A DNA stretch of 5,295 nucleotides from an uncultured Clostridia bacterium (GTDB lineage Bacteria > Bacillota > Clostridia > Oscillospirales > Oscillospiraceae), in the NCBI GenBank assembly GCA_937907715.1, contig CALERM010000031.1, positions 1 to 5,295 on the forward strand. The letters run 5' to 3'. This document shows, one piece after another, positions 1 to 4,510 of the stretch (position 1 is the stretch's first letter; each line of letters starts with the position of its first letter). Under the pieces are notes generated by a model. The model was not told the origin of the DNA. It did not search any database and saw nothing but the letters and a program-made list of their open reading frames with translations. A program made the position numbers and the translations under genes.

Positions 1-184
1 CAGGAATACTGACGTATTTCAAGGAAAAATGGCGCGGCGCAGCGTGAAAAGGCCCACTGTCCGGGTGCGTTGGGGGTTTTCAGATACACCCTAGGACGAT
101 AACGCAGCAGACGGCGGTCCAGTCCGGTACGCAAGCGCGTGTGCCCTTGTCAGCTGACGCTTGGCGGTCTTTGCATTTCATAAG
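1..184. other. Unidentified GC-rich, hairpin-rich intergenic segment
   Basis: No convincing gene lies here: all frames are short and none has a start with a ribosome binding site. Several helices are visible. One is a 7-bp hairpin at 3-20 (GGAATAC, loop TGAC, GTATTTC). GGGTG at 63-67 can pair with CACCC at 87-91. A further hairpin at 126-145 has arms beginning GGTACGC and ending in GTGCC. A perfect 10-bp palindrome GTCAGCTGAC lies at 149-158. The heptamer GGCGGTC occurs twice, at 113-119 and 163-169. This density of structure suggests a noncoding RNA or a repeated intergenic element whose 5' end may lie outside the window. Alternatively, the first 47 bases could be the tail of an upstream gene, since one frame ends in TGA at 45-47 and another in TAG at 92-94. 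The xpt promoter must also lie in or near this stretch, but no good -35/-10 pair is evident; CATAAG at 179-184 is only a weak -10 candidate. Confidence 0.35.
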
Positions 185-192
185 GTTTGTTG

Positions 193-256
193 CCAATATA
201 GGTCCGGATACATGGCCCGGATGTTTCTACCGCAGCGCCAGAGCTGCGACTATTGG
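193..256 (+). promoter_or_regulatory. Guanine-class purine riboswitch aptamer
   Basis: This is a three-way junction typical of the purine riboswitch family. P1 pairs CCAATA (193-198) with TATTGG (251-256). P2 runs 202-207 against 217-222, and P3 runs 231-236 against 243-248. The ligand-binding core is intact: J2/3 reads TTTCTACC at 224-231, matching U47 to C54 of the Bacillus subtilis xpt aptamer, and T199 occupies the U22 position. C250 sits at position 74, the base that pairs with the ligand; a C there specifies guanine or hypoxanthine, whereas U would specify adenine. The loop-loop contact is preserved as G214-G215 in L2 facing C238-C239 in L3. L3 is six bases, one shorter than in the B. 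subtilis aptamer, and P2 closes on an A-C mismatch. The placement directly upstream of a xanthine phosphoribosyltransferase gene supports the call. Confidence 0.95.
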
Positions 257-300
257 ACGATTGCCGCAGGTGGGCGCAGCTTTCCCGCGGCTTTGTGAAT

Positions 301-335
301 TGGCAGCAGGAGAATTATCTCTTGCCGCCATTTTT
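301..335 (+). terminator. Intrinsic terminator of the guanine riboswitch expression platform
   Basis: Arms 301-313 (TGGCAGCAGGAGA) and 318-330 pair over 13 positions with one A-C mismatch and one G-T wobble. The loop is ATTA and five T residues follow at 331-335. It ends just before the xpt ribosome binding site, as expected if guanine binding to the aptamer switches transcription off. Between aptamer and terminator, GCCGC (263-267) can pair with GCGGC (287-291). TGCCGC at 262-267 can also pair with the 5' terminator arm at 303-308, since it resembles the 3' arm. GCTGC of P3 (243-247) is complementary to GCAGC at 303-307. Which of these forms the antiterminator could not be settled by eye. 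Confidence 0.88.
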
Positions 336-355
336 ATGATTTCAGGAGGTTTGTT

Positions 356-931
356 ATGCAGGAGCTTAAGGAGCGGATCTTAAGGGAAGGCAAGGTTTTG
401 CCCGGCAATATCGTAAAAGTCGACGGTTTCCTCAACCACCGGATTGACTGCAAGCTGATGGCAGACATTGCCGACGAGTTTGCAAAGCTGTTCGATCTGT
501 CGAAGGTCGCCCTCATCCTCACCGCCGAAGCAAGCGGCATCGCGCTCGCCTCGATCTGTGCCTACCGGTACGGTCTTCCGATGGTCTTTGCCAAGAAGGC
601 AAAGAGCGACAACATCGAGGGCGGTCTTTACCAGAGCGAGATCTATTCCTACACCTACAAAAAGAAGGTCACGCAGATCCTCTCCAAGCAGTGGCTGACG
701 AAAGACAACCATGTGCTGATTCTCGATGACTTCATGGCAAACGGCGAAGCGGTCCGCGGTCTTTGCGAGCTGGTCGAGCAGGCGGGCGCGGAGCTTGTCG
801 GCGTCGGCATCGCGATTGAAAAGGGCTTCCAGGGCGGCGGCGACCGGCTGCGCAACATGGGCGTCAACTACCATGCGCTCGCCGTCATTGAAAAAGCCGA
901 CGAAAACGGTATCATCTTCCGCGAGGACTGA
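356..931 (+). CDS. xpt: Xanthine phosphoribosyltransferase
   Basis: This cytoplasmic purine-salvage enzyme transfers the phosphoribosyl group of PRPP to xanthine, giving XMP and pyrophosphate and feeding GMP synthesis. The 191-residue product is about the usual length for Xpt. It aligns by eye with the B. subtilis protein from the first residues: LKERILREG, then KVDGFLNHRID at 21-31. The type I phosphoribosyltransferase PRPP-binding motif is VLILDDFMANGEA at 120-132, with the paired acidic residues D124 and D125. The EASGIALA segment at 58-65 corresponds to the ESSGIAPA region of the B. subtilis enzyme, and GIAIEKGFQ at 151-159 also matches it. The ATG start lies six bases after a perfect AGGAGG (344-349). 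The guanine riboswitch and terminator directly upstream indicate repression by guanine. In many Firmicutes xpt is followed by the xanthine permease gene pbuX, but here a ferredoxin-like gene with its own promoter follows, so xpt is probably monocistronic. Confidence 0.96.
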   Translation: MQELKERILREGKVLPGNIVKVDGFLNHRIDCKLMADIADEFAKLFDLSKVALILTAEASGIALASICAYRYGLPMVFAKKAKSDNIEGGLYQSEIYSYTYKKKVTQILSKQWLTKDNHVLILDDFMANGEAVRGLCELVEQAGAELVGVGIAIEKGFQGGGDRLRNMGVNYHALAVIEKADENGIIFRED

Positions 932-952
932 ATTTCTGCACACAGCTTTTAT

Positions 953-985
953 ACCGCCGCACCTGTCCGGGGCGCGGCGGTCTTT
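953..985 (+). terminator. Possible terminator after xpt
   Basis: An 8-bp perfect inverted repeat, ACCGCCGC (953-960) and GCGGCGGT (974-981), encloses a 13-base loop and lies 22 bases after the xpt stop. The GC-rich stem is strong, but the following tract is only CTTT, so termination may be incomplete. It fits the end of the xpt transcript, because a separate promoter follows. Confidence 0.55.
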
Positions 986-1019
986 GCAAATTATTCCGTG
1001 CTGTTTGTTGGAACTGCAA

Positions 1020-1048
1020 CGGACTTGTTTGCCTGCCTCTGCTATACT
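1020..1048 (+). promoter_or_regulatory. Extended -10 promoter for the ferredoxin-like gene
   Basis: TATACT at 1043-1048 is preceded by TGC (1040-1042), giving an extended -10 element. The -35 at the 17-bp spacing is a poor CGGACT (1020-1025). A small dyad, GTTG (1007-1010) and CAAC (1017-1020), abuts the -35 and could be an operator, though it is short enough to occur by chance. Confidence 0.55.
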
Positions 1049-1080
1049 GACGCCAGAACAAAGGAAACGGAGTGGTTTTG

Positions 1081-1779
1081 ATGAAACGAAAAATCATCCA
1101 GATCGAAGAAAGCCTCTGCAACGGCTGCGGTGCGTGTGCAAGCGCCTGCCATGAGGGTGCCATTGCCATCGTAAACGGAAAGGCAAAGCTGATGCGCGAG
1201 GACTACTGCGACGGACTCGGCGACTGCCTGCCGGCATGTCCGATGAACGCGATTCATTTTGTCGAGCGCGAAGCCGCACCCTATAACGAAGCGGCGGTTC
1301 AGGCGGCAAAGGCGCATAAGGCGGCGCACACAGGCTGCCCCGGCGCAAGGGTCCGGCAGATGCAGCAGAAACCGCAGGACGCGCCGGAGTCCGCGCAGAA
1401 GCGTCCGTCGCGGCTGGCGCAGTGGCCCTGTCAGATCAAGCTTGCGCCCGTGAACGCGCCGTATTTTGAAGGCTGCGAGCTGCTGCTTGCCGCTGACTGC
1501 ACTGCTTATGCCTACGCTTCCATCCACGAGGATTTCATGCGCGGGAAAATCACGCTGATCGGCTGCCCGAAGCTCGACGCCGTCGACTACAGCCAGAAGC
1601 TCGGCGCGATTTTTGCGCAGAACGGCATTTCCTCCGTGACGCTGCTTCGCATGGAGGTTCCCTGCTGCGGCGGGCTGGAATTCGCGGCGAAGAAGGCGAT
1701 CGCCGAAAGCGGAAAAGAGCTGCCCCTGCGCGTGGTGACGTTCTCCATCGAGGGCGATATTCTCGCGGACGAAGCTTGA
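1081..1779 (+). CDS. Ferredoxin-like 4Fe-4S protein of unknown function
   Basis: The 232-residue protein opens with a ferredoxin module. Its first motif, CNGCGACASAC, has cysteines at 13, 16, 19 and 23 in the CxxCxxCxxxC pattern of a [4Fe-4S] cluster. The second motif has only three cysteines (43, 49, 53), spaced CxxxxxCxxxCP, so one ligand of a canonical second cluster is absent. Residues 64-120 form a polar, probably flexible linker containing a GCPG at 85-88. The C-terminal half has further conserved-looking cysteines at 132, 140 and 162 (IGCPK) and a double cysteine in PCCGG (194-198), which could bind a metal or another cluster. Proteins of this layout are common in clostridia and usually annotated only as 4Fe-4S binding. 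An electron-transfer or redox-sensing role is inference. The ATG at 1081 is chosen because CGGAG (1068-1072) sits eight bases ahead and MKRKIIQI is a natural N-terminus. A GTG at 1072 would add three residues and use AAGGAA (1061-1066). Confidence 0.85.
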   Translation: MKRKIIQIEESLCNGCGACASACHEGAIAIVNGKAKLMREDYCDGLGDCLPACPMNAIHFVEREAAPYNEAAVQAAKAHKAAHTGCPGARVRQMQQKPQDAPESAQKRPSRLAQWPCQIKLAPVNAPYFEGCELLLAADCTAYAYASIHEDFMRGKITLIGCPKLDAVDYSQKLGAIFAQNGISSVTLLRMEVPCCGGLEFAAKKAIAESGKELPLRVVTFSIEGDILADEA

Positions 1780-1803
1780 TTTTGCGCCCGGTTATGGTAA
1801 AAT
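1776..1803 (+). promoter_or_regulatory. Candidate promoter upstream of thiN
   Basis: TTGATT at 1776-1781 and TAAAAT at 1798-1803 are separated by 16 bp, and TGG directly precedes the -10 as an extended element. The -35 overlaps the stop codon of the ferredoxin-like gene. The predicted start, around 1810, falls just before a strong terminator hairpin, which is puzzling for a productive thiN promoter. Confidence 0.5.
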
Positions 1804-1815
1804 AAACGCACCCTG

Positions 1816-1843
1816 GGACTGCCTTCGGGCAGTCCATTTTTTT
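1816..1843 (+). terminator. Strong intrinsic terminator between the ferredoxin-like gene and thiN
   Basis: A perfect 8-bp stem, GGACTGCC (1816-1823) and GGCAGTCC (1828-1835), is closed by a stable TTCG tetraloop. It is followed by A and seven T residues (1837-1843). The thiN ribosome binding site GGAGG begins at 1844, immediately after the T tract. The simplest reading is termination of the upstream gene. Its position within the thiN leader could also attenuate thiN transcription. Confidence 0.9.
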
Positions 1844-1852
1844 GGAGGCACT

Positions 1853-2467
1853 ATGAAGCAGCTTTGCGCCATCATTTCCGGCGGGCAGGACGACACGCTC
1901 TGCGGCATTGAGACCGCCGATTTTATCATCGCCTGCGACCGGGGCTACGTCTACGCACAAAAGTCCGGCATCCGCCCGGGCCTGCTCGTCGGCGATTTCG
2001 ATTCCTACCGCGGCGCGCTGCCGGAGGACGTGCCGGTGCTGGACCTGCCGGTGGAAAAGGACGACACCGATACGATGGCGGCGGTGCGCTGGGCGGTTTC
2101 CGAGGGCTTTTCGGAAATCCGGCTCTACTGCGCACTGGGCGGCCGGCTGGACCATTTGCTGGGAAACATCCAGAGTCTGTCTTTTGCCTGCCGGCACGGC
2201 GTGAAGGCGTCGCTTTACGGGCGCGAGGCGCGGCTGCATCTGCTCTGCAACGGCGAAATTACCCTTCCGCCCTGCGAGGGCTACTCTCTTTCCGTGCTGG
2301 CGCTGACGGACCGTGTGGAGGATGTCTGCATCACCGGCGTCAAGTACCCGCTGCACGGCGCGCTGGTCACAAACAGCTTCCCCATCGGCGTCAGCAACGA
2401 ATGGGAAGGCGCGGCGCATATCTCCTGCGGCGCGGGCATTCTTCTGGTCATCAACGCAAAAAAATAG
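1853..2467 (+). CDS. thiN: Thiamine pyrophosphokinase (ThiN type)
   Basis: This enzyme converts thiamine plus ATP to thiamine diphosphate and AMP, the step that lets cells use salvaged thiamine directly. The 204-residue length fits the bacterial family. The hallmark motifs occur in order: ACDRG (27-31), GDFDS (47-51) and EKDDTDT (68-74), whose acidic residues are expected to bind the magnesium and diphosphate groups. Next comes GGRLDH (96-101) at the boundary of the catalytic domain. The smaller C-terminal beta-rich domain ends with SNEW (181-184), part of the thiamine-binding site in characterised homologues. The ATG follows GGAGG (1844-1848) by only four bases, which is tight. The gene sits alone between two strong terminators, without an rpe or rsgA neighbour in the window. 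No TPP riboswitch is visible in its short leader, so thiamine control is not apparent. Confidence 0.95.
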   Translation: MKQLCAIISGGQDDTLCGIETADFIIACDRGYVYAQKSGIRPGLLVGDFDSYRGALPEDVPVLDLPVEKDDTDTMAAVRWAVSEGFSEIRLYCALGGRLDHLLGNIQSLSFACRHGVKASLYGREARLHLLCNGEITLPPCEGYSLSVLALTDRVEDVCITGVKYPLHGALVTNSFPIGVSNEWEGAAHISCGAGILLVINAKK

Positions 2468-2472
2468 CGCGC

Positions 2473-2502
2473 ATCCGCCCGGAAAAACCGGGCGGATTTT
2501 TT
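2473..2502 (+). terminator. Intrinsic terminator of thiN
   Basis: Perfect 10-bp arms, ATCCGCCCGG (2473-2482) and CCGGGCGGAT (2488-2497), enclose a loop of five A residues. T residues run through 2502. It starts six bases after the thiN stop codon and isolates thiN from the next operon. Confidence 0.95.
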
Positions 2503-2514
2503 CGCACAAGCGGC

Positions 2515-2542
2515 TTGACAGCGCCGCAATTATGGTTATAAT
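2515..2542 (+). promoter_or_regulatory. Near-perfect sigma-A promoter of the marR-MATE operon
   Basis: A consensus TTGACA (2515-2520) and a consensus TATAAT (2537-2542) are separated by 16 bp, one short of the 17-bp optimum. Transcription should begin near 2549, giving a leader of about 38 bases. So strong a promoter fits a unit held down by a repressor, and the operator lies directly on the predicted start site. Confidence 0.92.
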
Positions 2543-2563
2543 TGAATTGTTCAAGATTGAACA
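2542..2563 (+). promoter_or_regulatory. Probable MarR operator overlapping the transcription start
   Basis: A 16-bp inverted repeat with 7-bp arms, TGTTCAA (2548-2554) and TTGAACA (2557-2563), is separated by GA. A further TTGAA half-site at 2542-2546, overlapping the -10 by one base, forms a second dyad with TTCAA at 2550-2554. Size and symmetry match the dyads bound by MarR dimers. The site at about -7 to +15 would block RNA polymerase, so autorepression is inferred. Confidence 0.82.
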
Positions 2564-2586
2564 TTCCAGTTTTGGAGGCAGTTTGC

Positions 2587-3039
2587 ATGGATAATTTTCC
2601 GCCCGCAGCAAAGCTCCACATCCACGCCAAGCGCTTCATGGACGCCTACAGCGCCGCCATGCAGCCGCTCAGCCGCGAGTTTGCGATTCCGCAGACGGCG
2701 GCAGAGATTCTGCTGTTTCTCGCGAACAACCCGGAAAACCGCACCGCAAAGGACATCTGCGCCATGCGGCGGCTCAAGCCCGGCATTGTCTCACTGCACG
2801 TCGACACGCTCGTCACGCTGGGGCTTCTGGAGCGCAGAAGCGTCCCCGGCGACCGGCGCAAGCTCCGTCTGGAGCCGACCGAGAAGGCGTCAAGCATCAT
2901 TGCACGCGGCAGACAGATGCAGGAGCGCTTTGCCCGGACGCTCGCGCAGGGACTGAGCCCCGAGGAGCTTTCGTGCTTTGCCCGCTGTATGGAAACCATC
3001 TCGCAGAATCTCGAGCGCGCCGCCGCCGGTATAGAATAA
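2587..3039 (+). CDS. MarR-family transcriptional regulator
   Basis: This predicted dimeric winged-helix repressor likely senses a small molecule and controls the exporter gene behind it. The 150-residue length is typical. Residues 33-46 (AIPQTAAEILLFLA) match the first DNA-binding-domain helix. TAKDICAM (53-60) and KPGIVSLHVDTLVTLGLL (64-81) form the helix-turn-helix with its recognition helix. The wing carries the family-typical DRRKLRLEPTEKA (89-101). The N- and C-terminal helices (about 5-30 and 103-148) should form the dimer interface. The start is the ATG eight bases after GGAGG (2574-2578); an upstream in-frame TTG at 2542 lies in the promoter and is not credible. The MATE gene follows after 33 bases with no terminator, so the two are probably cotranscribed. 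Cysteines at 58, 130 and 134 could allow redox sensing, but nothing demonstrates it. Confidence 0.94.
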   Translation: MDNFPPAAKLHIHAKRFMDAYSAAMQPLSREFAIPQTAAEILLFLANNPENRTAKDICAMRRLKPGIVSLHVDTLVTLGLLERRSVPGDRRKLRLEPTEKASSIIARGRQMQERFARTLAQGLSPEELSCFARCMETISQNLERAAAGIE

Positions 3040-3072
3040 ACCCGGCGCAGAAAACAGGAAGGTATGATCAAC

Positions 3073-4455
3073 ATGAATCAGGACAAAACATTCTTGGGAA
3101 CCGAATCGGTCGGAAAACTGCTTCTCAGGCTCTCCGTGCCGACGGTCATCGCGCAGCTGGTCAACATGCTCTACAACATTGTCGACCGCATTTATATCGG
3201 GCATATGCCCGGCGACGGCTCTCTTGCGCTGACCGGCGTCGGCGTTTGTCTGCCGATTATCATGATCGTCTCGGCGTTTGCCGCGCTCATCAGCACCGGC
3301 GGCGCGCCGCGCGCGTCGATCTTCATGGGCAAAAACGACCACGAGTCGGCGGAAAAGACACTTGGCAGCTGCTTTACGCTGCAAATTCTCGTCTCGCTCA
3401 TTCTGACCGCTGTGCTTCTGATCTGGAACCGCCCGCTGCTGCTTGCCTTCGGCGCGAGCGAAAATACAATTGACTACGCCGTCAGCTACATGAACATCTA
3501 CGCCCTCGGCACGCTCTTTGTCCAGCTGACGCTCGGCATGAACGCCTTCATTACCGCACAGGGCTTTGCAAAAACCGGCATGCTGACGGTGCTCATCGGC
3601 GCGGTGTGCAACATCGTCCTGGACCCGCTGTTCATCTTCGTGTTCCACATGGGCGTGAAGGGCGCTGCTCTGGCAACCATTGCCTCGCAAGGCGTGTCGT
3701 GCGTCTGGGTCTGCGCGTTTCTGCGTGGAAAAAAGACGCTGCTGCGGCTCAAAAATGAGAATATCCGCCTGCGGGCGCAGTATTTTCTTCCCTGTGTGGC
3801 ATTGGGCGCGGCATCCTTCATCATGCAGGCAAGCGAGAGCGTCATTTCCGTCTGCTTCAACACGTCCCTGCTCAAATACGGCGGCGATATCGCCGTCGGT
3901 GCGATGACCATCTTAACGAGCGTCATGCAGTTTGCGATGCTCCCGCTGCAAGGGCTCTCGCAGGGCGCGCAGCCGGTTCTGAGCTACAACTACGGCGCAA
4001 AAAATGCGGCGCGCGTAAAGCAGGCGTTCAAGCTCCTGCTTACCTCATCTCTTGTTTACTCGACCGTGCTCTGGGGTTCCATTCAGCTTTTCCCGCAGGT
4101 CTTTGCCTCGATCTTCACACCAAATGAAGACCTTATCGTCTTCGCGGCAAAGGCGCTTCGCATCTACTGCGGCGTGCTGGTGCTCTTCGGCATCCAGATT
4201 GCCTGCCAAATGACGTTTGTCTCGCTGGGAAACGCGCCCTGCTCGATCATTGTGGCAGTCGTCCGCAAGTTCGTGCTGCTCATTCCGCTCATTTATCTCA
4301 TGCCGCAGCTCGTTTCCGATCCGGTCATGGGCGTCTACATGGCGGAGCCTGTCGCGGACGTGATTGCTGTCACGTTTACCGCCATTTTGTTCTCGCGCCA
4401 GTTCCGCAAATCCATGACGGTGCTGGAGCAGGCGGCAAAGCGGCAGGACGCTTGA
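3073..4455 (+). CDS. MATE-family multidrug/cation antiporter
   Basis: This inner-membrane exporter expels cationic drugs or metabolites in exchange for sodium ions or protons. The 460 residues have two similar halves and twelve hydrophobic segments, at roughly 16-36, 51-74, 97-118, 135-157, 169-190, 196-216, 238-262, 273-297, 319-341, 361-383, 391-411 and 418-440. Family marks include PTVIAQLVNMLYNIVDRIYIG near the N-terminus (D38), NIVLDPLFIF (180-189) at the end of the fifth helix, and QGLSQGAQPVLSYNYGAK (292-309) in the second half. The sequence resembles the MepA-like NorM/DinF branch, but the substrate cannot be read from it. The chosen ATG at 3073 is ten bases after AGGAAGG (3056-3062). 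The ATG at 3064 is only one base away from that site and would add three residues. Its position behind a MarR gene with a palindromic operator indicates ligand-induced expression. Confidence 0.94.
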   Translation: MNQDKTFLGTESVGKLLLRLSVPTVIAQLVNMLYNIVDRIYIGHMPGDGSLALTGVGVCLPIIMIVSAFAALISTGGAPRASIFMGKNDHESAEKTLGSCFTLQILVSLILTAVLLIWNRPLLLAFGASENTIDYAVSYMNIYALGTLFVQLTLGMNAFITAQGFAKTGMLTVLIGAVCNIVLDPLFIFVFHMGVKGAALATIASQGVSCVWVCAFLRGKKTLLRLKNENIRLRAQYFLPCVALGAASFIMQASESVISVCFNTSLLKYGGDIAVGAMTILTSVMQFAMLPLQGLSQGAQPVLSYNYGAKNAARVKQAFKLLLTSSLVYSTVLWGSIQLFPQVFASIFTPNEDLIVFAAKALRIYCGVLVLFGIQIACQMTFVSLGNAPCSIIVAVVRKFVLLIPLIYLMPQLVSDPVMGVYMAEPVADVIAVTFTAILFSRQFRKSMTVLEQAAKRQDA

Positions 4456-4480
4456 TTTTTCTCCGCGCTGCCTGTATGAT
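4452..4480 (+). promoter_or_regulatory. Promoter of the RNA methyltransferase gene
   Basis: TTGATT (4452-4457) and TATGAT (4475-4480) have the ideal 17-bp spacing. The -35 overlaps the stop codon of the MATE gene, an arrangement also seen ahead of thiN. No terminator separates the two genes, so some readthrough from the MATE operon is possible. Confidence 0.68.
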
Positions 4481-4500
4481 ACAGCTAATCATTTGATCAG
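4472..4500 (+). promoter_or_regulatory. Two adjacent dyads over the -10 and start site of the methyltransferase gene
   Basis: CTGTAT (4472-4477) and ATACAG (4479-4484) form a perfect 6-bp inverted repeat around a single G, covering the -10. Directly adjoining it, CTAATCA (4485-4491) and TGATCAG (4494-4500) form a 7-bp repeat with one mismatch. Their position suits repressor binding. The second could also be a small leader hairpin that touches the AGGAG ribosome binding site at 4499-4503. Neither matches an operator I recognise. Confidence 0.4.
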
Positions 4501-4510
4501 GAGCAGACAT

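Noticed and set aside
80..181. Minus-strand 33-residue cysteine-rich open frame starting with ATG
   Set aside because: No ribosome binding site precedes the ATG and the frame lies within the hairpin-rich noncoding segment. It is more likely a chance frame in a conserved structured sequence.
141..383. Plus-strand 80-residue frame
   Set aside because: It runs straight through the guanine riboswitch aptamer, its terminator and the xpt start codon, so it cannot be a conventional gene.
1804..1852. TPP riboswitch ahead of thiN
   Set aside because: The leader is under 50 bases and contains only a terminator hairpin and ribosome binding site. None of the conserved thi-box sequence is present.
2542..2586. 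Upstream TTG start for the MarR gene
   Set aside because: It coincides with the end of the TATAAT box and the operator, upstream of the predicted transcription start, and lacks a ribosome binding site. The ATG at 2587 has GGAGG at eight bases.
1550..2611. Long minus-strand frame of 353 residues opposite the ferredoxin-like gene and thiN
   Set aside because: It spans two well-supported + strand genes, the thiN terminators and the marR promoter. Its composition (Arg, Ala and His runs) is typical of an antisense shadow of GC-rich coding sequence.
2890..3690. Minus-strand 266-residue frame opposite marR and the MATE gene
   Set aside because: It mirrors codon bias of the two + strand genes, crosses their junction, and shows no recognisable motif.
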